A stretch of DNA of 64,000 bases. It comes from Triticum aestivum (lineage: Eukaryota > Streptophyta > Magnoliopsida > Poales > Poaceae). Below are positions 23,591 through 36,800 of this stretch, piece by piece. Position numbers and translations under genes: made by a program. The stretch's first letter is position 1. Every line of letters begins with the position of its first letter. The stretch covers positions 192,867,201-192,931,200 of the forward strand of contig NC_057794.1 in the NCBI RefSeq assembly GCF_018294505.1, written 5' to 3'. The notes below the pieces were generated by a model that was given only the letters and a program-made list of their open reading frames with translations, was not told the DNA's origin and made no database searches.

Positions 23591-25172
23591 TGCTACCTCT
23601 TGAGCACTGCGTTGGTTTTCCCCGAAGAGGAAGGCATGATGCAGCAACGTAGCGTAAGTATTTCCCTCATTTTTTGAGAACCAAGGTATCAATCTAGTAG
23701 GAGGCTACGCGCGAGTCCCTCGCACCTGCACAAAACAAATAAATCCTCGCAACCAACGCAAATAGGGGTTGTCAATCCCTATAGGGCCACTTACGAGAGT
23801 GAGATCTGATTGATATGATAAGATAATATTTTTGGTATTTTTATGATAAAAGATGCAAAGTAAAATAAAGGCAAAGTATATAGCAAAGGAAATAACTAAG
23901 TAGTAGGAGATTAATATGATAAAGATAGACCCGGAGGCCATAGGTTTCACTAGTGGCCTCTCTCAAGAGCATAAGTATTCTACAATGGGTGAACAAGTTA
24001 CTGTTGAGCAATTGACAGAATTGAGCATAGTTATGAGAATATCTAGGTATGATCATGTATATAGGCATCACGTCTGAGACAAGTAGACCGACTCCTGCCT
24101 ACATCTAATACTATTAATCCACTCATCGACCGCTATCCAACATGCATCTAGGGTATTAAGTTAAAAACAGAGTAACACCTTAAGGAAGATGACATGATGT
24201 AGAGGGATAGACTCATGCAATATGAAGAAAACCCCATCTTGTTAACCTTGATGTCAAAAATACAATATGTGCCTTGCTGCCCTTACTGTCACCGGGAAAG
24301 GACACCGCAAGATTGAACCCAAAGCTAAGCACTTCTCCCATTGCAAGAAAGATCAATCTAGTAGGCCAAACCAAACTGATAATTCAAATAGACTTGCAAA
24401 GATAACCAATCGTACATAAAAGAATTCAGAGAAGATTCAAATATTATTCATAGATGGAGTTGATCATAAACCCACAATTAATCGTTCTCAACAAACACAC
24501 CACAAAAAGAAGATTACATCGAATAGATCTCCACAAGAGAGGGGGAGAACATTGTATTGAGATCCAAAAAGAGAGAAAAAGCCATCTAGCTACTAACTAT
24601 GTACCCGTAGGTCTGTGGTAAACTAATCACACTTCATCGGAGAGGCTATGGTGTTGATGTAGAAGCCCTCCATGATTGATGCCCCTCCGGCGAAGCTCCG
24701 GAACATGCCCCAAGATGGGATCTCGTGGATACAGAAAATTACGGCGGTGGAATTAGGGTTTTTGCTCCGTATCTGATCGTTTGGGGGTACGTAGGTATCT
24801 ATAGGAGGAAGGAGTACGTCGGTGGAGCAACAGGGGGGCCACGAGGGTGGAGGGCGCGCCTGCTGGGGCTGGGCACGCCCCCCTACCTCGTGCCCTCCTG
24901 TTTTCTTTCTTGACGTAGGGTCCAACTCTCCCGGATCATAATCTTCCTAAAAATCATGTTCCCGAAGGTTTCATTCCGTTTGGACTCCGTTTGATATTCC
25001 TTTTCTTTGAAACCCTAAAACAGGCAAAAAAGCAATTCTGGATTGGGCCTCCGGTTAATAGGTTAGTCCCAAAAATAATATAAAAGTGGATAATAAAACC
25101 CAATAATGTCCAAAACAATAGATAATATAGCATGGACCAATCAAAAATTATAGATACGTTGGAGACGTATCA
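23591..25172 (-). repeat. S2 3' LTR (full)
   Basis: 1582 bases, TGATACGTCTCCAACG ... CTCAAGAGGTAGCA on the minus strand. The polypurine tract AAGCTTGGGGATGCT sits just before its start (25173-25187 on the plus strand). Confidence 0.9.
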
Positions 25173-27770
25173 AGCATCCCCAAGCTTAATTCCTGCTCGT
25201 CCTCGAGTAGGTAAATGATAAAAAAAGAATTTTTGATGCGGAGTGCTACTTGGCATAATTTTAATGTAATTCTTCTTAATTGTGGTATGAATATTCGGAT
25301 CCGAAAGATACAAGACAAAAGTTCATATTGACATAAAAATAATAATACTTCAAGCATACTAACAAAGCAATTATGTCTTCTCAAAATAACATGGCTAAAG
25401 AAATTTATCCCTACAAAATCATATAGTCTGGCTATGCTCTATCTTCACCACACAAAATATTTAAATCATGCACAACCCCGATGACAAGCCAAGCAATTGT
25501 TTCATACTTTTGACATTCTCAAAACTTTTTCAATTTTCACGCAATACATGAGCGTGAGCCATGGATATAGCACTATAGGTGGAATAGAATGGTGGTTGTG
25601 GAGAAGACAAAAAGGGGAAGATAGTCCCACATCAACTAGGCGTATCAATGGGCTATGGAGATGCCCATCAATAGATATCAATGCAAGTGAGTAGGGATTG
25701 CCATGCAATGGATGCACTAGAGCTATAAGTATATGAAAGCTCAAAAAGAAACTAAGTGGGTGTGCATCCAACTTGCTTGCTCATGAAGACCTAGGGCAAT
25801 TTGAGGAAGCCCATCATTGGAATATACAAGCCAAGTTCTATAATGAAAGATTCCCGCTAGTATATGAAAGTGATAACATGAGAGACTCTCTACTATGAAG
25901 ATCATGGTGCTAGTTTGAAGCACAAGTGTGGTAAAAGGATAGTAATATTGTCCCTTTTCTCTTTTTCTCTCATTTTTTTATTTGGGCCTTTTCTCTTTTC
26001 TTTTTTTATGGCCTCTTTTCTTTCTCTTTTTTTATTTGGGCTTCTTTGGCCTCTTTTATTTATTTTTCGTCCGGAGGCTCATCCCGACTTGTGGGGGAAT
26101 CATAGTCTACATCATCCTTTCCTCACTGGGACAATGCTCTAATAATGATGATCATCACGCTTTTATTTTTCTTACAACTCAACAATTACAACTTGATACT
26201 TAGAACAAAATATGACTCTATGGGAATGCCTCCGGCGGTGTACCGGGATATGCAATGACTCATGAGTGACATGTATGAAAGAATTATGAATGGTGGCTTT
26301 GCCAAAAATACGATGTCAACTACATGATCATGCTAAGCAATATGACAATGATGGAGTGTGTCATAATAAACGAAACGGTGGAAAGTTGCATGGCAATATA
26401 TCTCAGAATGGCTATGGATATGCCATAATAGGTAGGTATGGTGGCTGTTTTGAGGAAGGTATATGGTGGGTGTATGATACCAGCGAAAGGTGCGCGGTAT
26501 TAGAGAGGCTAGCAAAGGTGGAAGGGTGAGAGTGCGTATAATCCATGGACTCAATATTAGTCATAAAGAACTCATATACTTATTGCACAAATCAACAAGT
26601 TATCAAAGCAAAGTATTATGTGCATGCTCCTAGGGGGATAGATTGGTATGAAAAGACCATCGCTCGTCCCCGACCGCCACTCATAAGGAAGACAATCAAT
26701 AAATAAATCATGCTCCAACTTCATCACACAACGGTTCACCATACGTGTATGCTATGGGAATCACAAGCTTCAACACAAGTATTTCTCAAATTCACAACTA
26801 CTCAACTAGCATGACTTTAATATCACCATCTCTATCTCTGAAAACAATTATCAAGTATCAAACTTATCATAGTATTCAACACACTCATAAGAAAGTTTTA
26901 TTATTAATCTTGCATACCAAGCGTATTAGGATTTTAAGAAAATTACCATGCTATTTAAGACTCTCAAAATAATCTAAGTGAAGCATGAGAGATCAATAGT
27001 TTCTATAAAACAAATCCACCACCGTGCTCTAAAAGATGTAAGTGAAGTACTAGAGCAAACTTATATAACTCAAAAGATATAAGCGAAGAACATAGAGTAT
27101 TATAACAAATTCCAAATCATGTATGGCTCTCTCAAAAGGTGTTTAAAGCAAGGATGATTGTGGTAAACTAACAAGCAAAGACTAAAATCATAAAAGACGC
27201 TCCAAGCAAAACACATATCATGTGGTAAATAAAAATATAGCTCCAAGTAAAGTTACCGATAGAAGTAGACGAAAGAGGGGATGCCTTCCTGGGCATCCTC
27301 AAGCTTTGGCTTTTAGGTGTCCTTAGATTATCTTGGGGGTGCCATGGGCATACCCAATCTTAGGCTCTTGCCACTCCTTGTTCCATAATCCATCAAATCT
27401 TTACCCAAAACTTGAAAACTTCACAACACAAAACTTAAAGTAGAAAATCTCAGGAGCACCGTTAGCGAAATAAAATAAAAGATCACTTCAATGTACTGTA
27501 ATGAACTCATTCTTTATTTATATTGGTGTTATACCTACTGTATTCCAACTTCTGTATGGTTTATAAAGTATTTTACTATCCATAGATTCATCAAAATAAG
27601 CAAACAACACATGAAAAACAGAATCTGTCAAAAACAGAACAGTCTGTAGTAATCTATAGCTAGTGCAAGATCTGGAACCCCACAAATTCTAAAATAAATT
27701 TCTGGAGATGGGGAATTTATCTATTAATCATCTGCAAAAAGAATTAACTAAATAGCACTCTCCAAATAAA
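25173..27770 (-). other. S2 internal remnant, noncoding
   Basis: AT-rich 3' noncoding interior of a Sabrina-like element. It matches S1 31400-33550 in reverse (for example the segment on the 'GGCATCCCCTC' side and the 'CTTGCTCATGAAGACC' block). No protein domain is visible in either strand; the short open frames are chance. Confidence 0.75.
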
Positions 27771-29122
27771 AATTATTTTTGGTATTTGTATGATAAAAGA
27801 TGCAAAGTAAAATAAAGGCAAAGTAAATAGCAAAGGAAATAACTAAGTAGTAGGAGATTAATATGATAAAGATAGAACCGGAGGCCATAGGTTTCACTAG
27901 TGGCTTCTCTCGAGAGCATAAGTATTCTACGATGGGTGAACAAGTTACTGTTGAGCAATTGATAGAATTGAGCATAGTTATGTGAATATCTAGGTATGAT
28001 CATGTATATAGGAATCACGTCCGAGACAAGTAGACCGACTCCTGCCTGCATCTAATACTATTACTCCACTCATCAACCGCTATCCAGCATGCATCTAGAG
28101 TATCAAGTTAAAAACAGAGTAACACCTTAAGGAAGATGACATGATGTAGATGGATAGACTCATGCAATATGAAGAAAACCCAATCTTGTTATCCTCGATG
28201 GCAAAAATACAATACGTGCCTTGCTGCCCTTACTGTCACCGGGAAAGGACACCGCAAGATTGAAGCCAAAGATAAGCACTTCTCCCATTGTAAGAAAGAT
28301 CAATCTAGTAGGCCAAACCAAACTAATAATTGGAAGAGACTTGCAAAGATAACCTATCATACATAAAAGAATTCAGAGAAGATTCAAATATTATTCATAG
28401 ATAGACTTGATCATAAACCCACAATTCATCGATCTCAACAAACACACCGCAAAAAGAAGATTACATCGAATAGATCTCCACAAAAGAGGGGGAGAACATT
28501 GTATTGAGATCCAAAAAGAGAGAAGAAGCCATCTAGCTACAAACTATGGACCCGTAGGTCTGAGGTAAACTACTCACACTTCATCGGAGAGGCTATGGTG
28601 TTGATGTAGAAGCCCTCCGTGATCGATGCCCCCTCCGGTGGAGCTCCGGAACAGGCCCCAAGATGGGATCTCGTGGATACAGAAAGTTATGGCGGTGGAA
28701 TTAGGGTTTTTGCTCCGTATCTGATCGTTTGGGGGTACGTAGGTATATATAGGAGGAAGGAGTATGTCGGTGGAGCAACAGGGGGCCCACAAGGGTGGAG
28801 GGCACGCCTGGTGGGGGTGGGCACGCCCCCCTACCTCGTGCCCTCCTGTTTTGTTTCTTGACGTAGGGTCCAAGTTTCCCGGATCATAATCTTCCAAAAA
28901 ATCACGTTCCCGAAGGTTTCATTCCGTTTGGACTCCGTTTGATATTCCTTTCCTTCGAAACCCTAAAATAGGCAAAAAACAACAATTCTGGGTTGGGCCT
29001 CCGATTAATAGGTTAGTCCTAAAAATAATATAAAAGTGGATAATAAAGCACAATAATGTCCAAAACAGTAGACAATATAGCATGGAGTAATCAAAAATTA
29101 TAGATACGTTGGAGACGTATCA
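27771..29122 (-). repeat. S2 5' LTR, 3' end deleted
   Basis: Matches the S2 3' LTR from 23826 to 25172 with few differences and begins TGATACGTCTCCAACG on the minus strand at 29122. The last part, including its TAGCA end, is missing. Confidence 0.85.
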
Positions 29123-29227
29123 CCGTTGCCAGGGAGCAATAGTGTGGGGTGAATATTCTCGTGTGTGTTTGTTTGCTTTATCACTAAGTAGATTTTGTTT
29201 GTTGTTCTAAGTTCTATATCTTTAGTT

Positions 29228-30257
29228 ATGGATATGGAACGCGAAATACCAAAAAAATTAGGTGTGCTTGCTACTCATGGAGATGGGGAAACTCCTAAAA
29301 CCCTCGATGCTCGTTATGTGAAAAGAATTGAACACTACTTTGATAATCCTGAGAAAAGCCCGTTCAACATGATAATTGGAGACATGTTGGATCAACATGA
29401 ATACTTTAGGGATTATCACTTGACTCAAAAAGGGAAACTCTTATGGGATCAAATTCATATGTTGCATCGGTATGCTTGGAATTTATGCTTGAGATATGAT
29501 TATACTTGTTGCTCTAGGATGCAGGCTCCACACCTTCCCTTTTCATGTAAATTTAGTGATAATGAAACCTTGGCTTCTTATGCTAATGGTATATATGATT
29601 ACTATGGGATATGTGGAACAAATAGAAGAATTCGTTGCTTTTAAGGGTGCTAATGAAATTGAATCTTTGTTTGAAAAGTGTGAAAATTATGATGATGCTA
29701 TTTACAAACCTGAACATTTTGCTATACTTAAATATTTCTATGAGAATTATGAATATAATGCCGATATTAATGATTTTATTGAGAAATTCTCCGATGTCCA
29801 AGAAGAGACTAATATTTTACAGGAATCTGTGGAAGAAGAAATTGATGATACTATGAGCTCATTGGATGAAAAAGATGAGGAGGAGAGCGAAGAACAAAGG
29901 AAGGAAGAGCAGATTGATCACTCGTGCCCACCTTCTAATGAGAGTAACTCTTCAACTCATACATTGTTTAATTTCCCTTCGTGCTTACCGAAGGATGATA
30001 GCTATGATAGTTGCTATTATCCCTTGGATTCCTTTGAAATGTCCCTTTATGATGAAATTGATACTTGTTATGCTTGTGGCCATGATGCTAATATGAATTA
30101 TGCTTATGGTGATGAAATTGCTACAGTTCCTTATGTCAAGATTGAAATTGTTGCTATTGCACCCACACATGATAATCCTATTATCTTTTTGAATTCTCCC
30201 TACTACACTATATCAGAGAAGTTTGCGCTTATTAAGGATTATATTGATGGGTTGTGA
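29228..30257 (+). pseudogene. S1 ORF1, acidic protein of unknown function, frameshifted
   Basis: Starts MDMEREIPKKLGVLATHGDG and runs in one frame to about 29605. A run of three G (29606-29608) appears to have gained one base. The frame then continues as GYVEQIEEF...FKGANEIESLFEKCENYDD to 30257. The protein is acidic, with a glutamate-rich middle and a Cys/Tyr-rich C-terminal part (CYACGHDANMNYAYGDE). I see no Gag core, protease or RT motif. I recall similar proteins in other Sabrina copies, so it is an element gene, not a host gene. Its role is unknown; a Gag substitute is one idea, not supported by a motif. Confidence 0.65.
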
Positions 30258-30293
30258 TTTACTACTACACATGATGATTTTGATAAATAGAAT

Positions 30294-30686
30294 ATGCATG
30301 TCCTTGCTTCTCCTACTTGCAATTACTACGAGAGAGGAACTACATCTCCGCCTCTCTATGTTTCCAATACGATAAAATTGCAAGAAACTGTTTATACTAT
30401 GCATTGGCCTTTACTTGATGTCCATGAATTGTTCTTTTATGACATGCCGATGCATAGGAAGAGAGTTAGACTTTGGTATTCCTTGATATATGTTACGTTG
30501 TGCTCACTACTAAATCACAAATCATTGTTAATTAAAATAGGCTTTGATATACCATGGGATCCGGGTGATCCATTACTTGAGAACTATATGCCTAGCTTAA
30601 TGGCTTTAAAGAAAGTGTTGCCAGGGAGACAACCTGGAAGTTTTAGAGAGTCATTTATTTCTGTTGTGTGCTTTTATAAAGTTTAA
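30294..30686 (+). CDS. S1 ORF2, small protein of unknown function
   Basis: 130 codons, MHVLASPTCNYYERGTTSPP to SVVCFYKV, starting 36 bases after ORF1 ends. The middle (LLDVHELFFYDMPMHRKRVR) and the C-terminal motif DPGDPLLENYMPSLMALKK look protein-like. There is no known catalytic motif. It may be the end of one reading unit with ORF1. The 3' noncoding region begins directly after it. Confidence 0.5.
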   Translation: MHVLASPTCNYYERGTTSPPLYVSNTIKLQETVYTMHWPLLDVHELFFYDMPMHRKRVRLWYSLIYVTLCSLLNHKSLLIKIGFDIPWDPGDPLLENYMPSLMALKKVLPGRQPGSFRESFISVVCFYKV

Positions 30687-33553
30687 AAAAATAAAAATAA
30701 AGCGGGGAACCTCAAACTTTTTCAAAAAGAAAAGTGAAAGTAAGAAAGATGAGCACCATTGAAGTGGGGGAGCTCCTTGAACTTTGTTCATGCCCATGGT
30801 AACTTTGCGAATCTTGAACTACAGAAACTTTTCAACAAAAATACTTATCCCCTTGTACAAATCCATTGTATTATAAAAATAATGTGCCAAGATTTGCCTT
30901 TAGGATGATTAGATTACTTGTTTGGTTTGTGCAGTGCAAAAACAGAAACTTTAGTTGTAGTGCGTGAATTTACATTTTTTACTGGAATGTCAAAAGTTTC
31001 TGAAATTTTTACATGGTACTACTCTACAAATTTTTTATTTTCCCTAATTGTTTAGAATTTTTTGAGCTACATAAGTATGGTAGATGTTTAGATTGCTACA
31101 GACTGTGCTGTTCAAGACAAATTCTGTTTTTGATGCATTGTTTTGCTTGTTTTGATGAAATTACCGATTTTATCGGTGGGATAAGCCATAGAGAAGTTAT
31201 AATACAGTAGCTACAATACAGTAATAAAATATGAATGGGTTTGCAACAATACTTGAAGTGGTGATTTTATTTAATGTACTAACGGATCTCACGAGGGTTT
31301 TGATATGTTTTGTGTGATTGAAGTTTTCAAGTTTTGTATGAGATCACGATGGATGAACGAATAAGGAGTGGAAACAGCCTAAGCTTGGGGATGCCCGAGG
31401 CACCCGAAGGTAATATTCAAGGAATCCAAAGCAAATAAGCTTGGGGATGCCCCGGTAGGCATCCCCTCTTTGTTCTAGCGATCATCGGTAAATTCACATG
31501 GAGCTATATTTTTATTCGTCACATGATATGCGTAAATCTTGGAGCATCATGTGCTTTTTATTTTTCTTTTACTAAGGCACCATGCTGGTATGAGATGGTC
31601 CTTGGATGATTTATATAATGCTCTTTGCACTTCACTTATATCTTTTGAGTATGGCCTTATGGAATGCTTCATGTGCTTCACTGATATCATTTGAAGTTTG
31701 GATTGCCTGTTTCTCTACACATAGAAACCCGACATTTGTAGAATGCTCTTTTGCTTCACTTACATTTTTAGAGCATGGGCATATATTTTGTAGAAAGAAT
31801 TAAATTCTATTGCTTCACTTGTATCTATTTAGAGAGTTAACAGGAATTGGTCATTCACATGGTTAGTCATAAAATCCTACATAAAAACTTGTAGATCACT
31901 TAATATGATATGTTTGATTCCTTGCAATAGTTTTGCAATATAAAGATGGTGATACTAGAGTCATGCTAGTGAGTAATTGTGGATTGGTAGAAATACTTGC
32001 GTTAAGGTTTGTGATTCCCGAAGCATGCACGTATGGTGAACCGTTATGTGATGAAGTCAGAGCATGATTTATTTTTTGATTTCATTCCTTATGAGTGGCG
32101 GTTGGGGACGAGCGATGGTTTTTTCCTACCAATCTATCCCCCTAGGGGCATGCGTATTAGTACTTTGCTTCGATGGCTAATAAATTTTTGCAATAAGTAT
32201 GTGAGTTCTTTATGACTAATGTTGACTACATGGATTATAGACACTCCCACCCTTCCACCATTGCTAGCCTCTCTAGTACCCAGCAACTTTCATTGATGGA
32301 TTAAACCCACCTTATACCTTCCTCAAAATAGCCACCATAACTACCTATCATGGCATTTCCATAGCCATTCCGAGATATATTGCCATGCAACTTCCATCAT
32401 CATCATATACATGACTTGAGTGTTCATTGTCATATTTCTTTGCATGATCGTAAGATAGCTAGCATGGTATTTTCATGGCTTGTCCATTTTTGATATCTTT
32501 GCTATGCTAGATCATTGCAAATCCTGTTACACTGCCAGAGGCATTCATATAGTCATCATGTATCAGTTTTATCGAGTTGTAATATCGAGTTATAAGTAAA
32601 TAAAAGTGTGATGATCATCATTATTAGAGCATTGCCTCCAGGAGGAAAGGATGATGCAGGCTATGATTCCCTCACATCGGGATGAGACTTCGGACTTAAA
32701 AAATAAAAAGAGGCCAAAGAGCCCAAAATAAAAAAATAAAAAAAGAAAATAAAAAAGAGAGAAAAAGAGAGAAGGGGCAATGTTACTATCCTTTTTACCA
32801 CATTTGTGCTTAAGAGTAGCACCATGTTCTTCATATAGAGAGTCTCTTGAGTTATAACTTCCATATACTTGTTGGAATTTTTCATTATAGAACTTGGCTT
32901 GTATATTCCGATGATGGGCTTCCTCAAATGCCCGAGGTCTTCATGAGCAAGCAAGTTGGATGCACACTCACTTAGTTTCATTTGTGAGATTTCATACACT
33001 TATAGCTCTAGTTCATCCGTTGCATGGCAATCCCTACTCACTTGCATCGATATCAATTGATGGGCATCTCCATAGCCCATTAAATTGCCTAGTTGATGTG
33101 AGACTTTCTCCTTTTTATCTTCTCCTCACAACCACCATATTCTATTCCACCTATAGTGCTATATCCATGGCTCATGATCATGTATTGCGTGAAAGTAGAA
33201 AAAGGCTTGAGAACAATAAAAGTATGAAACAATTGCTTTGCTTGTCATCGGGGTTGTGCATGATGAAATACTTTGTGTGATGAAGATGGAGCATAGGCAG
33301 ACTATATTATTTTGTAGGGTTAACTTTCTTTGGCCATGTTATTTTGACAAGACATGATTGCTTTATTAGTATGCTTGAAGTATTATTGTCTTAATGTCAA
33401 ATGATAGACTATTGCTTTGAATCACTCATGTCTTAACATTCATGCCATGATTAGATTATCTGACGAAAATTATGCTAGGTAGCATTCCACGTCAAAAGTT
33501 AGCTTTTCATTATTTACCAACTCAAGGAGAGCAAGAATTAAACTCGGGGATGC
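30687..33553 (+). other. S1 3' noncoding region
   Basis: 2.9 kb without a supported ORF. It contains two copies of a polypurine-tract-like motif (AAGCTTGGGGATGC at 31381 and 31436) and ends in a third, CTCGGGGATGCT, next to the 3' LTR. Much of it is matched in reverse by the interior of S2. Confidence 0.7.
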
Positions 33554-33819
33554 TAATACATCTCCATCGTATCTATAATTTTTGATTGTTTCATGCCAAT
33601 ATTCTACAACTTTGATATACTTTTGGCAACTTTTTATATTATTTTTGGGACTTACATATTGATCCAGTGCCCAGTGCCAGTTCCTGTTTGTTGCATGTTT
33701 TTAGTTTCGCATCATATGCATATTAAACAAAGACCAAACGCGATAAAAACTTACGGAGATTTTATTGTAATATAAGTGATTTTTGAGAAAAAGAATCAAC
33801 GCGAGACGATGCCCAAGGG
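33554..33819 (+). repeat. S1 3' LTR, first 266 bases
   Basis: Begins TAATACATCTCCATCG after the polypurine tract and matches the S1 5' LTR up to GAGACGATGCCCAAGGG. There the LARD-like element starts. The rest of this LTR is not found in the window. Confidence 0.8.
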
Positions 33820-36800
33820 TTTAATGCCCCGAGACCAATGTGCCAGGTGTCTTCCAGTTATTCGTCATCGTTGCCATGTCTTTTGCTTGCGTGTTGCATT
33901 TCATAATGTCATCATATGCATTGCATCATCATGTTTTCAAACTTGCGTCTGTCCCGGTCTCCCAGTTCCTTCCGTTGTCCGTTCTGAGCCCAGACACACT
34001 TGCACGCGCCCGCGGCATGTCCGAAATAGTATTTTTATATGTGGCCGGAAAATGTTCTTGGAATGGGTTGAAATTTGGCGTGCGGTCTTGTTATAGTGTA
34101 GGTAGGCCGCCTGTCAAGTTTCATCGCATTCGGAGTCCGTTTGACGCGCCAACGGATAACTATAGCGGCAATAGTAGCCGGTCTTTTCGTCGCACATTTT
34201 CTGTCTTCGGAAACCGCTGTCGGTTCTGTCTCTCTCTCTTCTCTTATCTCCGCCTGAGGTTTTCTGCACAGCCCACCTCCATTAACCACCAGGCCCAACT
34301 GAACCTATCTCATCAGCCCGCAGCCCTCCTCGCGCGCGCGCCCGAAAGCTGTCCCGGACCCGACCCGGACTGTCGCCGCCGTTGTGTCCGGATCATCCCC
34401 AAAAATCTACAAAATGTCTCCGTTTTCTTATTTGGGCTCCCTAGCCTATTTTTCCCAACCGTCCGATTTTGATCTGAGAGACTAGGTAGCCCCTAACTTA
34501 ATCCCCTACATATTTAAAAAACCTAAATCTAGACCAACTCCCTTTTTTCCTCACCCCGCCGCCAAAACAAGCTCCACCTTGGGATCGTCCCCACAGTCAC
34601 CTCCGCAGTCACTTCTCTCCTCGTTTTCAGCCACCACCCAGTTCACCCCAGACTCCATATCCAATCATCAGAACCGTTGGGTCGTAATCCAACGTCCAAG
34701 GGGTGCCCCATGCAGCTCCCGCAGCCATAGCCTCCTCGATCCGATCTGGATCGGGAGAGGACTACCCATCCTGCTCCTCGTCGCCCCATTCGCCCGCAAG
34801 TTCCGCAGCGCCACCAGAGTTCCCTCCGCCGACGAGAACCACCTTCAGATGAGCACTGCGCCGCCCGTTTCTTCCTTCCCCGCTTCTCTCTTCTCCCTCT
34901 CACATCTCTGTCTCGTTTCCTTTTTCTATCAAAGAACCAGAGCCAGAGCTTACCGCTGCCTCATCCAAGCAGCGTCCCAGCTGGATCTCGCCGTTGTCAC
35001 CACACCTCGACGCCGGCGCGCCTCCATGGTCAGACCTCGCTGGATCTACCTCGGGTGCCCGCTGCCGGGCCTCCTTGCGCAAAGTCACCGCATCGCTCCC
35101 ACCCCTGCTCCTTCGTCCACACGAGGGAGATGAGTGCTCGCCCGCATGCATTGACCGCCCCGCGTGGACCAGGAGGCCTCGATCGCCACCAGATCCAGCA
35201 AGTCCGGCCTAGCACGCCCCTCGCCTGCCTCTCTTCCTCCGGACTGGGCCATGGCCCATGGGGAGAGACCCCCTCCCCAGCGGCCGTTTGCTTTTCTTCT
35301 GCTGGGCCTGGCCCAATGTGAGCGCTCAGTTTCGGCCTATTTCTTTTTTTTCCTTAGCTGCGATTTTATCAATTTCCAGGGATTTGCACTTCTGTAGATC
35401 AGCCCCTAAACTTCATGCATTTCATTACTCACAAACGGTGCATCATATGTAAAAACTTAATATATGAAAGTTGCTTAGAATTTTGTCTAGTTTCATAATA
35501 TACCACTTTCATCTATGTTTAAAATGCTTAAAATGTTGTTCGTTTAACTTTGCTTAAATAACTTGCTAAAATGATTTAATTCATAACTATTTAACCGTAA
35601 CTCGGTTTGTAACAAACTTTATATGTAAATGGGGTGGGAAAATGCTTAGTTTAACATGGTGGCTTTACTTTGTATGTTTAATAACTCTAAAATTGTGTTT
35701 AGGGTAGAACAGTACCAAACCTAAAATATGCACATGAGGAGTTTCCAGACTTGTTGTTTTGTGTTCCGGCCTCATTTAAACTTGCCTAGATAGGTAGTTT
35801 TCATATGCTTCACCCCTTGTCATCATAATAAACATTTAATATTGTTGAGAACATAAACGGGGGAGAACTAAATAAGTCATGTGGTGTTTCATCAATATGC
35901 AACTCGTTGCATATTGAGCTCCATTTAATTTGTAGGATTGTTTGTGCATTTTGCCATGCCATGCCTCATTAAACCGGACATGTATCATACTTGGTTGTGC
36001 ATCATGCCATGCTTATGTGATGGTTGTGTACTTTATTGTTTGCTTCTTTTCGGGTTGTTTCTCGTGTTAGCTTCGGTTTCGTTCCAGAGTTGTGAGGATT
36101 CATTCGACTACGTCCATTTGTCTTCTTCATGGACTCGTTCTTCTTCCTTGCGGGATTTCAGGCAAGATGACCATACCCTCGAAATCACTTCTATCTTTGC
36201 TTGCTAGTTGCTCGCTCTATTGCTATGCCTATGCTGCGATACCTACCACATGCTTTTTCATGCCTCCCATATTGCCATGTCAAACCTCTAACCCACCTTG
36301 TCCTAGCAAACTGTTGTTTGGCTATGTTACCGCTTTGCTCAGCCCCTCTTATAGCGTTGCTAGTTGCAGGTGAAGTTTGGTGTTTGTTCCATGTTGGAAT
36401 ATGGATTTGTTGGGATATCACAATATCTCTTATTTAATTAATGCATCTATATACTTGGTAAAGGGTGGAAGGCTCGGCCTTATGCCTGGTGTTTTGTTCC
36501 ACTCTTGCCGCCCTAGTTTCCATCATATCGGTGTTATGTTCCTTGATTTTGCGTTCCTTACGCGGTCGGGTTATAATGGGAACCCCTTGACAGTTCGCTT
36601 TGAATAAAACTCCTCCAACAAGGCCCAACCTTGGTTTTACCATTTGCACTAACAACCTCTCACCTTCCCTTGGGCTCTGCAGACTCAAGGGTCATCTTTA
36701 GTTTAAGCCCCCCGGGCCAGTGCTTCTCTAAGTGTTGGTCCGAACTGAGTAGACTACGGGGCCACCTCAGGGAAACTTGAGGGTTGGTTTTACTCGTAGG

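Larger units (their letters stand above)
23591..29122 (-). mobile_element. S2: reversed Sabrina-like element, internally deleted
   Basis: It lies inside S1 in reverse orientation and is flanked by perfect CCGTT target duplications (23586-23590 and 29123-29127). Minus-strand order: 5' LTR (29122 to about 27771, missing its last 236 or so bases), a 2.6-kb internal remnant, and the full 3' LTR (25172-23591). The primer-binding site, ORFs and 3' end of the 5' LTR are gone, so one internal deletion removed the front of the element. The remaining interior is homologous in reverse to the noncoding 3' part of S1. Confidence 0.88.
22156..33819 (+). mobile_element. S1: Sabrina-like (Athila-type) LTR retrotransposon, split by S2
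   Basis: 5' LTR (22156-23569), primer-binding site split by S2 (23591-29122), two unusual ORFs (29228-30257 and 30294-30686), a long noncoding 3' part, and a 3' LTR start (33554-33819) that is cut by the LARD-like element. No RT or integrase is readable, so this is a non-autonomous element. The 5' LTR lacks about its first 13 bases next to G, consistent with G having inserted there. The family name is from memory. Confidence 0.8.

Noticed and set aside
25915..26203. Phe/Leu-rich frame that looks like a membrane protein
   Set aside because: It is translated pyrimidine-rich DNA of the S2 interior; the reverse copy in S1 (32661-32999) gives similar low-complexity frames.
33840..34472. 210-codon open frame in the LARD LTR
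   Set aside because: Low-complexity Arg/Ser/Pro protein without motif. The second LTR copy (38574-39015) breaks it at other points, so it is not kept as a protein.
34579..35133. 184-codon open frame in the LARD LTR leader
   Set aside because: GC-rich leader; in the second LTR the corresponding frame differs. No domain.
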